Source of the DNA: Deltaproteobacteria bacterium
GTDB lineage: Bacteria > Desulfobacterota > Desulfobacteria > Desulfobacterales > C00003060
Assembly (NCBI GenBank): GCA_019309245.1
Contig: JAFDGP010000183.1
Span: 1-5,451 of the forward strand
DNA length: 5,451 bases
Direction: 5' to 3'
Shown here: in pieces, positions 1 through 5,451 of the stretch
Layout of the letters: every line of letters begins with the position of its first letter
How positions within the stretch are numbered: position 1 is the first letter of the stretch
The notes under the pieces: generated by a model
The model's database searches: none
The model's input: the letters and a program-made list of their open reading frames with translations, nothing else
Told to the model about the DNA's origin: nothing
Program-made: the position numbers and the translations under genes

Positions 1-2334
1 TTCAGCCTGAATCACCTGTCCGGACACTCGCAGGATAGTCTCCGTGCACCGGTAGTTTTGCCGCAAATACACGGTCAGGGCACCAGGATAGTCCTCACTG
101 AATCTTTCGAAAAATCGAACGTCGGCCCCGCGAAAGCCGTATATCGCCTGATCCGGGTCGCCGATGACACAGAGGTCATGGTCGGAGGGCGCAAGTTCTC
201 GCACGAGGCGATACTGCGCATGGTTGACGTCCTGATATTCATCGACTGAAATAAAGGCAAACCGGCGCTGATACCTTTCCAACAGGGTCGGGTCATTCTC
301 AAGCCCCTTGACCACGACAAGAATCAAATCATCGAAATCCAGAGCGCCGTTTTCCCGCAACAGGCCCTGGTAGGCCTTATACACCCTGTTCAACAAATGC
401 GCGGATGCTGGAAAGACGGCGGAAAGGTCGTCCTCGGGGCCCAACAACCGCTGTTTGGCCAAAGAAACCCGTGCCAGGGCCTGTTCGGGACGCCCTGCCG
501 CCTCCGACACCTGTTTCATGGCGGCACGCATCAGGGCCAGGCTGTCGTCGGTGCCTGAAACCCAGGGCTTGACCCCGGCGGGCCACAATCCGGATTCGGC
601 CGTGATGATGTCCAAACACAGGCCGTGAAACGTCCGAATTGTCACACGCGCCGAAACGGGTTCGCCGACCAAGGCCTTTAAGCGCACCGCCATCTCATTT
701 GCCGCTTTGTTCGTAAAGGTCACCGCCAGAATCTGCTCCGGGCGGGCCGTCTCCGTTGCCAACAGATGGGCCATGCGATGGGTCAGGGTGCGGGTCTTGC
801 CCGTGCCCGGGCCTGCCACAATTAACAAGGGACCTCCTCGATGACATACGGCCCGCCGTTGTTCCGGATTGAGGGAATCAAGAATATCCCCGGACGAAGG
901 CTCAACCCATGAATCTGTCCTCTCCGAAACTGTTTCAATCCGTTGTTCCACGATGCCCGGGGCGGGCGCAAGCGGGTCCAGTGATTTGGCAAACAACGGG
1001 GCTCTTGCTTTCGATCCCTGGCGCTTTTGTGAAAGCTGCCGCGGGACGGCAAACAATTGCCTCTGGCCCAGAAGGGTCTTATGCTCCCCGGGCTCAAAGA
1101 GACGAATTCGACCAAACTCACCGTCATAGCCCGGTGCGATGTGCATCTGCTTTGCTCTCATGCGCCGGATGCCCTCGGCAAGGAGTGGGATCCCTGTTTC
1201 ATCCAGTACGGATGTAGGGGTATATCTTAGAATCTCAAACTCAGGGCCGACTTTCTCAAGAAGCTTTTTGTAGGCCGCCGAGACCTTTTTGGTTTTCGGC
1301 CCCATCTGGAGGACCTCGGACAACACGTCGGTCAGCGGAAGCAAGCTGACGTACGGGCGTGCTCCTTGCGGACGCACCCCGGCAGGGCGGTCGGCCAGGG
1401 CCTCCACGCGCGACATCACCCCAACGGTGGCCGGCTTCCCGCAGACCGGGCACAACCCCAGGTACTTTCTGGTTTCAGACGGGGAAAGCCTTACGCCACA
1501 CTTTCGGTGACCGTCGAAATGATATTTGCCCTCTTCGGCAAAGTATTCCAGGGTACCCAGAAAGCCGTTTGGAGGCTGTCCCTTCAGGGCTGCCATCATT
1601 GCCGCGTAAGAAAACGGGGTGTTAAATACATTGGCCTCACGGCCCAAGTTGGCCGGAGAATGGGCGTCTGAGTTGGACACCAGGGAAAACCCGTCCAACG
1701 AAGACACGCGCCAGTTCATGGCCGGATCCGAAGAAAGCCCGGTCTCAACGGCAAAGACAAAAGGAGTTAGGTCCTCGAAACAGGCCTCAATCGAGTCGAA
1801 CCCGGATTTGGAGCCCAGCACCGAGAACCAGGGCGTCCAGATGTGTGCGGGAATCAGGACCGCTTCGTCCGAGACTTCCAGGATAATTTCAAGCAGCACC
1901 CTGGAGTCCAGGCCCAAGATCGGCCGGCCGTCAGAGGCGATATTGCCGAGTTGATCAAGCCGGGCGTTAATTTTTTCCGCCACCCCAAGGCTGGGAACCA
2001 GAATGACATTGTGGACCTTGCGGGTCTTTCCGTTCTTCTTGTAAATGCTGCTGATCTCGACACTGAGAAGGAATCGGACTGGAGCATCGCACCGGGGGGG
2101 AACCATCGGGGCGGTTTGTGCGGCAAACTCCGGCTTGAGCTTATAGAGACCCTCGTCAGCGGGTTCAAGTTTTTCGGAAAGCTCTGAAAACCACCGGGGG
2201 TGTGTGAAATCGCCCGTGCCTACCACGGCAATGCCTTTGAGCTTGGCCCAAAGGTTCAGGTACTCCAGGTTCAGGTCTTTTGCCGTGGCCCGTGAAAGGT
2301 AAGAATGGATGTGAAGGTCTGCAATGAATTCCAT
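1..2334 (-). CDS. Endonuclease Q (PHP) - UvrD/Rep helicase fusion, C-terminus cut by window edge
   Basis: One frame stays open for 778 codons from the ATG at 2334 to the window edge, so the stop and the helicase C-terminus lie outside. Residues 1-425 match the endonuclease Q family. Visible are the PHP metal motif DLHIHS (6-11), GDFTHP (41-46), E93, H108, PAHIWTPW (162-169), NSDAHSP (221-227), a probable zinc knuckle with C279 and CPVCGK (295-300), and PGYDGEFG (401-408). EndoQ enzymes nick DNA 5' of uracil, hypoxanthine, xanthine or abasic sites. An Ala/Pro/Ser-rich linker (about 430-485) follows. The SF1A helicase part then shows a Q-motif LNPEQRRAV (488-496), Walker A GPGTGKT (508-514, K513), TFTNKAANEM, TIRTFHG, Walker B DEYQD (698-702), GDPDQAIYGFRGAD (725-738) and LRQNYR. 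The start is secure because DLHIHS normally lies near the N-terminus. There is no Shine-Dalgarno, and the ATG directly follows the hypE stop, so translational coupling is likely. The family assignment of both halves is firm; the joint function is inference. Confidence 0.93.
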   Translation of the reverse strand, partial: MEFIADLHIHSYLSRATAKDLNLEYLNLWAKLKGIAVVGTGDFTHPRWFSELSEKLEPADEGLYKLKPEFAAQTAPMVPPRCDAPVRFLLSVEISSIYKKNGKTRKVHNVILVPSLGVAEKINARLDQLGNIASDGRPILGLDSRVLLEIILEVSDEAVLIPAHIWTPWFSVLGSKSGFDSIEACFEDLTPFVFAVETGLSSDPAMNWRVSSLDGFSLVSNSDAHSPANLGREANVFNTPFSYAAMMAALKGQPPNGFLGTLEYFAEEGKYHFDGHRKCGVRLSPSETRKYLGLCPVCGKPATVGVMSRVEALADRPAGVRPQGARPYVSLLPLTDVLSEVLQMGPKTKKVSAAYKKLLEKVGPEFEILRYTPTSVLDETGIPLLAEGIRRMRAKQMHIAPGYDGEFGRIRLFEPGEHKTLLGQRQLFAVPRQLSQKRQGSKARAPLFAKSLDPLAPAPGIVEQRIETVSERTDSWVEPSSGDILDSLNPEQRRAVCHRGGPLLIVAGPGTGKTRTLTHRMAHLLATETARPEQILAVTFTNKAANEMAVRLKALVGEPVSARVTIRTFHGLCLDIITAESGLWPAGVKPWVSGTDDSLALMRAAMKQVSEAAGRPEQALARVSLAKQRLLGPEDDLSAVFPASAHLLNRVYKAYQGLLRENGALDFDDLILVVVKGLENDPTLLERYQRRFAFISVDEYQDVNHAQYRLVRELAPSDHDLCVIGDPDQAIYGFRGADVRFFERFSEDYPGALTVYLRQNYRCTETILRVSGQVIQAE

Positions 2335-3348
2335 TCAACAGATACGCGGCAACTGCTCGCCAGCAAGCATGTCGAGAATTCGGGTGCCCCCAATGCCCGT
2401 CTTCATGAACACCCGACCTGGATTATCGGCAACGACCGTGCCGATCACTGCAGCATCCCGGCCGTATCGGTGGGCCTTCATGCAGGCCAGGACCTTGTCG
2501 GCATCCTCCGGCGCCACAAAGGTGATCAATTTGCCTTCGTTGGCCAGGTACAGGGGGTCCAGGCCCAGGAGCTCACATGCCCCTTCCACCCCCTGGCGCA
2601 AAGGAATCCGGTTCTCCTCCAGCTCAATGCCCACGTTTGATTGCAGCGCAATCTCGTTTAATGTGGTAGCAAGCCCACCGCGTGTGGGGTCGCGCATGGC
2701 ATGGATGTTATCGCTGGCTGCCATCATTTCCGAAGCCAGGCCGTTTAACGGCGCGGAATCACTTTGGATAGGCGCTTCAAATGAAAGGCCTTCCCGCATG
2801 GACAAAATGGTAACGCCATGATCTCCCACGGTTCCGCTTACGATCACGGCGTCTCCGACCTGGGCGTTTTTCCCGGAGATGTTGACATCGGGTTTCACTA
2901 CGCCAACCCCGCTCGTATTGATAAAAATCTTGTCCGCACTGCCCCGGTCGACCACCTTGGTGTCCCCGGCGATGATCTGGACCCCTGCAGCCTCCGCAGC
3001 TGCTTTCATGGACTTGATAATGCGTTCCAGATCCGTCATGGGAAAGCCTTCTTCGATAATAAAACCCACGCTCAAATACAGCGGTTCCGCCCCCCGCATG
3101 GTCACGTCGTTGACGGTGCCGTGCACGGCCAGGCTCCCAATATCCCCACCCGGGAAAAAGATCGGGTCCACCGTATAGGTATCCGTCGAAAAGGCCAACC
3201 GGGTCCCCCCGACCTCGAACACGGCGCTGTCTTCGAGGCTTTCCAGCAGCGCATTCTTGAACTCCGGCAAAAACACCCTGGTAACCAGCTCATGCGAGGC
3301 CCTGCCCCCGCTGCCATGATCCAACAAAATGGTATCATCTTTTTTCAT
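2335..3348 (-). CDS. hypE: Hydrogenase maturation protein HypE (carbamoyl dehydratase)
   Basis: HypE works with HypF to make the cyanide ligands of the [NiFe]-hydrogenase active site in the cytoplasm. HypF transfers a carbamoyl group to the C-terminal cysteine of HypE, and HypE dehydrates it to thiocyanate using ATP. The 337-aa length is typical. The diagnostic C-terminus PRIC is present (334-337) with the modified Cys as last residue. PurM/AIRS-fold signatures are visible: HGSGG (11-15), FSTDTYTVDP (53-62), GTVNDVTMRGAEP (77-89), GDTKVV (128-133), MRDPTRGGLAT (218-228) and NEGKL (270-274). The ATG at 3348 is preceded by AGGAG (3354-3358). The gene starts 44 bp after lemA and its TGA abuts the next ATG. 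The usual partners hypA, B, C, D and F are not in this window, so it appears separated from the main hyp cluster. No key residue is missing and it looks functional. Confidence 0.97.
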   Translation of the reverse strand: MKKDDTILLDHGSGGRASHELVTRVFLPEFKNALLESLEDSAVFEVGGTRLAFSTDTYTVDPIFFPGGDIGSLAVHGTVNDVTMRGAEPLYLSVGFIIEEGFPMTDLERIIKSMKAAAEAAGVQIIAGDTKVVDRGSADKIFINTSGVGVVKPDVNISGKNAQVGDAVIVSGTVGDHGVTILSMREGLSFEAPIQSDSAPLNGLASEMMAASDNIHAMRDPTRGGLATTLNEIALQSNVGIELEENRIPLRQGVEGACELLGLDPLYLANEGKLITFVAPEDADKVLACMKAHRYGRDAAVIGTVVADNPGRVFMKTGIGGTRILDMLAGEQLPRIC

Positions 3349-3353
3349 AAGTA

Positions 3354-3358
3354 CTCCT
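3354..3358 (-). promoter_or_regulatory. Ribosome binding site of hypE
   Basis: AGGAG lies 5 nt upstream of the ATG at 3348. A second purine-rich stretch, GGGAGG, lies further upstream in the 44-bp lemA-hypE gap. I see no stem-loop with a T-tract in that gap, which fits read-through from lemA. Confidence 0.75.
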
Positions 3359-3392
3359 GCCTACCTCCCTTTTCTTATCTTGAAACCGGATG

Positions 3393-3968
3393 TCAAAACG
3401 TCACCTTGGGCACCACCTGTTTTTCCTTGGGCACTTCAAAAAACGTCGCCTTTTCAAACCCGAACATGGCCGCAATCAGGTTTGTAGGAAAGCTCCTGAT
3501 CTTCGTGTTGTAGGCCCTGACCGTTTCATTGAAGCGCCGTCGTTCCACAGCGATCCTGTTTTCCGTTCCGGCCAGCTCATCCTGTAACCGGATGAAATTC
3601 GTGTTGGCCTTCAGCTCCGGGTACCGTTCCACCACTACCAAGAGCCGTGCCAGCGCGGATGAGAGCTCCCTGTTGGCCGCGATCTTTTCCCTGATTGATC
3701 CGGCCCCGGCTACCCTGGAGCGGGCCTCCGTCACCTTGATGAAGACGTCTTTTTCGTGCTTGGCGTACCCCTTGACGGTTTCTACATAATTGGGAATCAA
3801 ATCATAACGACGCTGGAGCTGGTTTTCCACCTGGGCCCACGCCGCCTTGACGGCCTCGTCCATCTGAACCAGGCTGTTGTACGTCCCCTTGAGGTACAAG
3901 AGCGGGACCAGGATCACCAGCACAAGCACCCCGGCAACAATCAAGCTAGTCCTCAACCCCTTTGTCAT
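3393..3968 (-). CDS. lemA: LemA family membrane-anchored protein
   Basis: This is a 191-aa protein of typical LemA length. A short basic N-terminus is followed by one hydrophobic segment (about 8-26), then a long helical domain expected to lie outside the cytoplasmic membrane. Family signatures are visible: YNSLVQMDEAVKAAWAQVE (30-48), QLQRRYDLIPN (50-60), VETVKGYAKHE (62-72), VVVERYPELKAN (111-122), LQDELAGTENRIAVERRRFN (128-147), FPTNLIA (160-166) and FFEVP (176-180). The molecular function of LemA is not established. Its genes commonly neighbour TPM/DUF477 proteins with glycine-rich tails, and a matching tail occurs at the right edge here. The ATG at 3968 is chosen over the in-frame GTG at 3986 because AAAGGAGG sits just before the ATG. 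It appears to be the first gene of a lemA-hypE-endoQ/uvrD transcription unit. Confidence 0.93.
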   Translation of the reverse strand: MTKGLRTSLIVAGVLVLVILVPLLYLKGTYNSLVQMDEAVKAAWAQVENQLQRRYDLIPNYVETVKGYAKHEKDVFIKVTEARSRVAGAGSIREKIAANRELSSALARLLVVVERYPELKANTNFIRLQDELAGTENRIAVERRRFNETVRAYNTKIRSFPTNLIAAMFGFEKATFFEVPKEKQVVPKVTF

Positions 3969-3972
3969 TAGT

Positions 3973-3980
3973 CCTCCTTT
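3973..3980 (-). promoter_or_regulatory. Ribosome binding site of lemA (decides the start)
   Basis: AAAGGAGG, a strong Shine-Dalgarno match, ends 4 nt before the ATG at 3968. It lies inside the extended reading frame that begins at the GTG at 3986, so the ATG is the more credible start. Confidence 0.8.
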
Positions 3981-3994
3981 GCTCACGTCCTCAT

Positions 3995-4023
3995 AGTTAA
4001 CCTTCTTAAGAAACTCGATTCAA
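3995..4023 (-). promoter_or_regulatory. Candidate promoter for lemA-hypE-endoQ/uvrD
   Basis: Reading the minus strand, TTGAAT (4018-4023) and TTAACT (3995-4000) are separated by 17 bp. They match the sigma-70 consensus at 4 of 6 and 3 of 6 positions. The placement, about 27-32 bp before the lemA start, is reasonable. The -10 box is poor, so this is only a candidate. The spacer holds the perfect 10-bp palindrome TTCTTAAGAA (4003-4012). Confidence 0.25.
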
Positions 4024-4090
4024 ATTGCTGTACACGCATTGAGAACAATTTGCATCTTTTGCGGCGAAGAACTTTAAAAAATAGTCAGGC

Positions 4091-4123
4091 TTTCGTGTTT
4101 TCGTCCTTTCGTGTTTTCGTGAT
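4091..4123 (-). repeat. Left arm of inverted CACGAAA octamer repeat
   Basis: Read on the minus strand, this 33-bp element is AT followed by four phased units: CACGAAAA, CACGAAAG, GACGAAAA and CACGAAA. It matches the element at 5119-5151 at 31 of 33 positions in opposite orientation. It lies in the non-coding gap between the nucleotidyltransferase and lemA. A short open frame across it yields a KHERTKTRK-type peptide, which is just the translated repeat. Confidence 0.85.
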
Positions 4124-4155
4124 AATTTTTTTTGGCTCCGGCTCGTCTGGGTTAG

Positions 4156-4172
4156 AATTAAGGCCTTTAATT
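4156..4172. other. AT-rich stem-loop in nucleotidyltransferase-lemA gap
   Basis: AATTAA (4156-4161) and TTAATT (4167-4172) form a 6-bp stem around a 5-nt loop containing GGCC. It is the nearest to lemA of three stem-loops between 4156 and 4234. The stem is weak and its function is unknown. Confidence 0.35.
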
Positions 4173-4196
4173 TCAGAGTTTCTTTCATAAGTGAGT

Positions 4197-4214
4197 CCAA
4201 GGACGAGGCCTTGG
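4197..4214. other. Stem-loop downstream of the nucleotidyltransferase
   Basis: CCAAGG (4197-4202) and CCTTGG (4209-4214) form a perfect 6-bp stem with a 6-nt loop. On the minus strand it lies about 60 nt after the nucleotidyltransferase stop. It has no T-tract on its 3' side, so it is not a standard intrinsic terminator. It could help transcript 3'-end formation or stability. Confidence 0.4.
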
Positions 4215-4219
4215 TATCA

Positions 4220-4244
4220 GGCGCTAAAGACGCCCCTATTTTTT
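4220..4244 (+). terminator. Possible weak terminator, oriented for plus-strand transcription
   Basis: GGCG (4220-4223) and CGCC (4231-4234) pair around a 7-nt loop. CCTA and a run of six T (4239-4244) follow on the plus strand. The stem is only 4 bp, and no plus-strand gene reads into it. On the minus strand the run becomes an A-tract before the hairpin, so it would not act as a standard intrinsic terminator for the nucleotidyltransferase. Confidence 0.25.
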
Positions 4245-4276
4245 GTTGGCCACAGGCCCGTGCCTACTCGTTCATC

Positions 4277-5023
4277 TTAATGGCCTTCCGCAGGATCGGC
4301 TAACGAATCGACTACGTGCCACAGGTTTCGGATCTGTTTCAGGTAATCGGAAAACAGGGCCCGAAGTTCTTCCTTCGAGAGCTTGCCGGTTTTCTCCTGG
4401 AGTGCAAGCACCCGGATAAACACCGCCTTGTCCAGACCGAAAACCTTACAGGCCTCGGCAAGAATATCCTGTTTTCGATCCGGCAACCGACCGTCCTTCA
4501 TATACAAAAGCCCGTTGAAGATGGCAATAAAAGCCCGCAGGGAGTCACTCATCAGGTCTGTTAACCCGGCAGGCTTTCCGCCCGTTTCCACAAAGGCCTG
4601 GCGCAACACGACAAGCTTTGCCTTGATTTCCCTCTCACATTGCAACCGCATAAAATCAGACGAAAAGGTCAGGCCGGCCAGAATATCTTTTCCATAAACG
4701 ACCCTGTGGTTTTTCTGGAAATTGAGGTATTCCACCGGAAACACATCCAAAGAGGTCCGGATATAGTTTTCGGTAACAAACAGCGGTGTGGCCACACGGG
4801 CCTTCTTCCACTTGGCGGTAATTTCGAATGCCCGCTCCAGGGCGTCGATGCCGTGCTCTGTAAGCACCACCATAAGATTGATATCCGACCTCCCAGGCCG
4901 GTAATTTCCACCGGCCGCACTGCCGTACAAGATGACCGAAACAAGGTCATCTGCGTAAATACGCTTGTAATCCTCGACCACGGCAGGCAATATCTCTTCC
5001 AGATTCTTGGGTATGCGCGACAT
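4277..5023 (-). CDS. Nucleotidyltransferase domain protein (pol beta / MNT fold)
   Basis: This 248-aa soluble protein begins with a nucleotidyltransferase domain. YGSAAGGNYRPGRSDIN (33-49) is the GS...DxD/E active-site motif of the superfamily, with G34, S35 and D47. The second metal ligand position is Asn (N49) rather than Asp or Glu. A further acidic candidate lies in DVFPVEYLNF (93-102). KNHRVVYGKDI (104-114) closes the domain, and a helical region (about 125-242) follows that may bind substrate. The substrate is unknown; related folds add nucleotides to small molecules, proteins or RNA. The ATG at 5023 is preceded by AAGGAG, which favours it over an in-frame TTG at 5092. The gene stands alone between non-coding gaps, bracketed by inverted octamer repeats, with no HEPN-type or antitoxin partner gene beside it. 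The fold is confident; activity and role are not. Confidence 0.85.
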   Translation of the reverse strand: MSRIPKNLEEILPAVVEDYKRIYADDLVSVILYGSAAGGNYRPGRSDINLMVVLTEHGIDALERAFEITAKWKKARVATPLFVTENYIRTSLDVFPVEYLNFQKNHRVVYGKDILAGLTFSSDFMRLQCEREIKAKLVVLRQAFVETGGKPAGLTDLMSDSLRAFIAIFNGLLYMKDGRLPDRKQDILAEACKVFGLDKAVFIRVLALQEKTGKLSKEELRALFSDYLKQIRNLWHVVDSLADPAEGH

Positions 5024-5030
5024 AGCAACG

Positions 5031-5036
5031 CTCCTT
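5031..5036 (-). promoter_or_regulatory. Ribosome binding site of the nucleotidyltransferase (decides the start)
   Basis: AAGGAG lies 7 nt before the ATG at 5023. The frame extends upstream to a TTG at 5092, but those extra residues are not family-like and would span the candidate promoter, so the short form is preferred. Confidence 0.75.
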
Positions 5037-5063
5037 GCGGCTCTCTGGGGGCCGCGGTCCGTT

Positions 5064-5092
5064 TCTATAATCCCGACCCGGCCGAGCCGCAA
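5064..5092 (-). promoter_or_regulatory. Candidate promoter of the nucleotidyltransferase
   Basis: On the minus strand, TTGCGG (5087-5092) and TATAGA (5064-5069) are separated by 17 bp, with the -10 box about 40 bp before the ATG at 5023. The -10 matches 4 of 6 consensus positions and the -35 only 3. The spacer is very GC-rich. It lies inside the repeat-bounded segment, so the gene may carry its own promoter. Confidence 0.35.
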
Positions 5093-5118
5093 CCAACTAG
5101 GAAACAGACGAGAAAGTG

Positions 5119-5151
5119 ATCACGAAAACACGAAAGTTCGAAAACACGAAA
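5119..5151 (+). repeat. Right arm of inverted CACGAAA octamer repeat
   Basis: On the plus strand this 33-bp element is AT followed by CACGAAAA, CACGAAAG, TTCGAAAA and CACGAAA. It differs from the left arm (4091-4123, minus strand) only at two adjacent positions, GA versus TT at the start of the third unit. It sits about 95 bp upstream of the nucleotidyltransferase start, and the two arms span about 1.06 kb. Confidence 0.85.
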
Positions 5152-5327
5152 AAATAAGACCCTCCCCGAAAACCCGTTAATCTTTCACCGCCATACGGCC
5201 TCTGTTTCGGAACCTGCCGACGGCGATCTCATAAACCATGTGCAAAGATATAATTAAATACGGACTTAATCTTCTCTCGCGCCTTATCGGCCCCTGAACC
5301 CGGCCAGGTTCAAGGAAACCATCTTCC
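5152..5327. other. Non-coding stretch between the glycine-rich gene and the right repeat arm
   Basis: I see no credible gene here in either direction. Besides the stem-loop near its right end there is an AT-rich patch around 5245-5270. No tRNA, riboswitch or attachment-site pattern was recognised. With the repeat arm and leader of the next gene, it makes up a gene-free gap of about 304 bp (5024-5327). Confidence 0.6.
5295..5312 (-). terminator. Stem-loop after the glycine-rich gene, possible transcript end
   Basis: TGAACC (5295-5300) and GGTTCA (5307-5312) form a perfect 6-bp stem with a 6-nt loop. Allowing one bulge adds two more G-C pairs. It lies about 15 nt after the stop codon on the minus strand. 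No T-tract follows, so intrinsic termination is uncertain. Confidence 0.35.
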
Positions 5328-5451
5328 TCAAAATCCTCCGCCCGCACCGCCGCCGCCGCTCATCCCGCCGCCAAAACCGCCGAAGCCCCCGCCAAAACCG
5401 CCAAAACTCCCGCCGAAGCCCCCGCGGCCGCCATAGGTTCCGCCACCCCGG
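5328..5451 (-). CDS. C-terminal glycine-rich tail, probably of a TPM/DUF477 (YgcG-like) protein; 5' end outside window
   Basis: The last 40 codons of a gene enter from the right edge and stop at the TGA at 5328-5330. They encode an almost pure glycine tail with regularly spaced aromatic residues (GGFGG and GGSFGG units) ending in GGGAGGGF. Such a tail is characteristic of TPM-domain (DUF477) membrane or secreted proteins, which are frequent genomic neighbours of lemA. The folded domain lies outside the window, so the assignment rests on the tail and on lemA about 1.4 kb downstream. Another secreted or RNA-binding glycine-rich protein is possible. The codons are strongly GGC-biased and the DNA is locally repetitive, so assembly errors here are conceivable. 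Confidence 0.6.
   Translation of the reverse strand, partial: RGGGTYGGRGGFGGSFGGFGGGFGGFGGGMSGGGGAGGGF

Noticed and set aside
822..1127. Short minus-strand and plus-strand frames around the EndoQ-UvrD linker suggesting two separate genes
   Set aside because: The main frame is continuous through this stretch, with EndoQ and helicase motifs on both sides in the same frame.
2091..2103. Run of seven G in the EndoQ part as a frameshift
   Set aside because: The reading on both sides (VRFLLSVEIS after it, DLHIHS before it) stays in one frame and matches the family, so no shift is present.
2818..3513. 231-codon open frame on the plus strand opposite hypE and the end of lemA
   Set aside because: It is antisense to two well-recognised genes, resembles no family I know and spans their intergenic gap; it is a shadow frame of GC-rich codons.
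4006..4200. Open frame of 64 codons on the minus strand between the nucleotidyltransferase and lemA
   Set aside because: It starts at TTG without a good ribosome binding site and its middle is the translated octamer repeat, giving a KHERTKTRK-like low-complexity peptide.
4091..5151. CRISPR array or toxin-antitoxin module
   Set aside because: There are only two repeat blocks, inverted and 1 kb apart, without spacers; no partner gene next to the nucleotidyltransferase supports a toxin-antitoxin pair.
4076..5156. AAAAAATA next to both repeat arms (4076-4083 and 5149-5156) as a target-site duplication
   Set aside because: The right copy overlaps the arm itself, the left lies 7 bp away from its arm, and A-runs match easily by chance.

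Overview
The window is a bacterial chromosomal segment of medium to fairly high GC (estimated by eye). All five supportable genes are on the minus strand, so transcription runs from right to left. The gene set points to an anaerobic Gram-negative bacterium, plausibly a sulfate-reducing Desulfobacterota relative. It includes a [NiFe]-hydrogenase maturation factor, a LemA / glycine-rich pair, and an endonuclease Q-type PHP protein fused to a UvrD helicase. That taxonomic placement is inference only.

In transcription order: (1) 5451-5328, the glycine-rich C-terminus of a protein entering from the right edge, probably a TPM/DUF477 (YgcG-like) protein; (2) 5327-5024, a non-coding gap holding a stem-loop, one arm of an inverted octamer repeat and a candidate promoter; (3) 5023-4277, a 248-aa stand-alone nucleotidyltransferase of the DNA polymerase beta/MNT fold; (4) 4276-3969, a non-coding gap with three stem-loops, the second repeat arm and a candidate promoter; (5) 3968-3393, lemA; (6) 3348-2335, hypE; (7) 2334-1, an EndoQ-UvrD fusion that runs off the left edge.

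The last three genes look like one operon. The lemA-hypE gap is 44 bp, and the hypE stop codon directly abuts the ATG of the fusion gene, which has no Shine-Dalgarno sequence of its own. The fusion should join an endonuclease that nicks beside deaminated bases to an SF1 helicase that could unwind from the nick, which would be a single-chain repair initiator. It reads as one continuous frame of 778 codons with no stop.

The second notable structure is a pair of 33-bp repeats, each made of about four 8-bp CACGAAA-type units. They are inverted relative to each other and bracket the nucleotidyltransferase at the spot where TPM-like and LemA genes are often direct neighbours. This suggests a small inserted module. 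No transposase, RNA gene or CRISPR array was seen.
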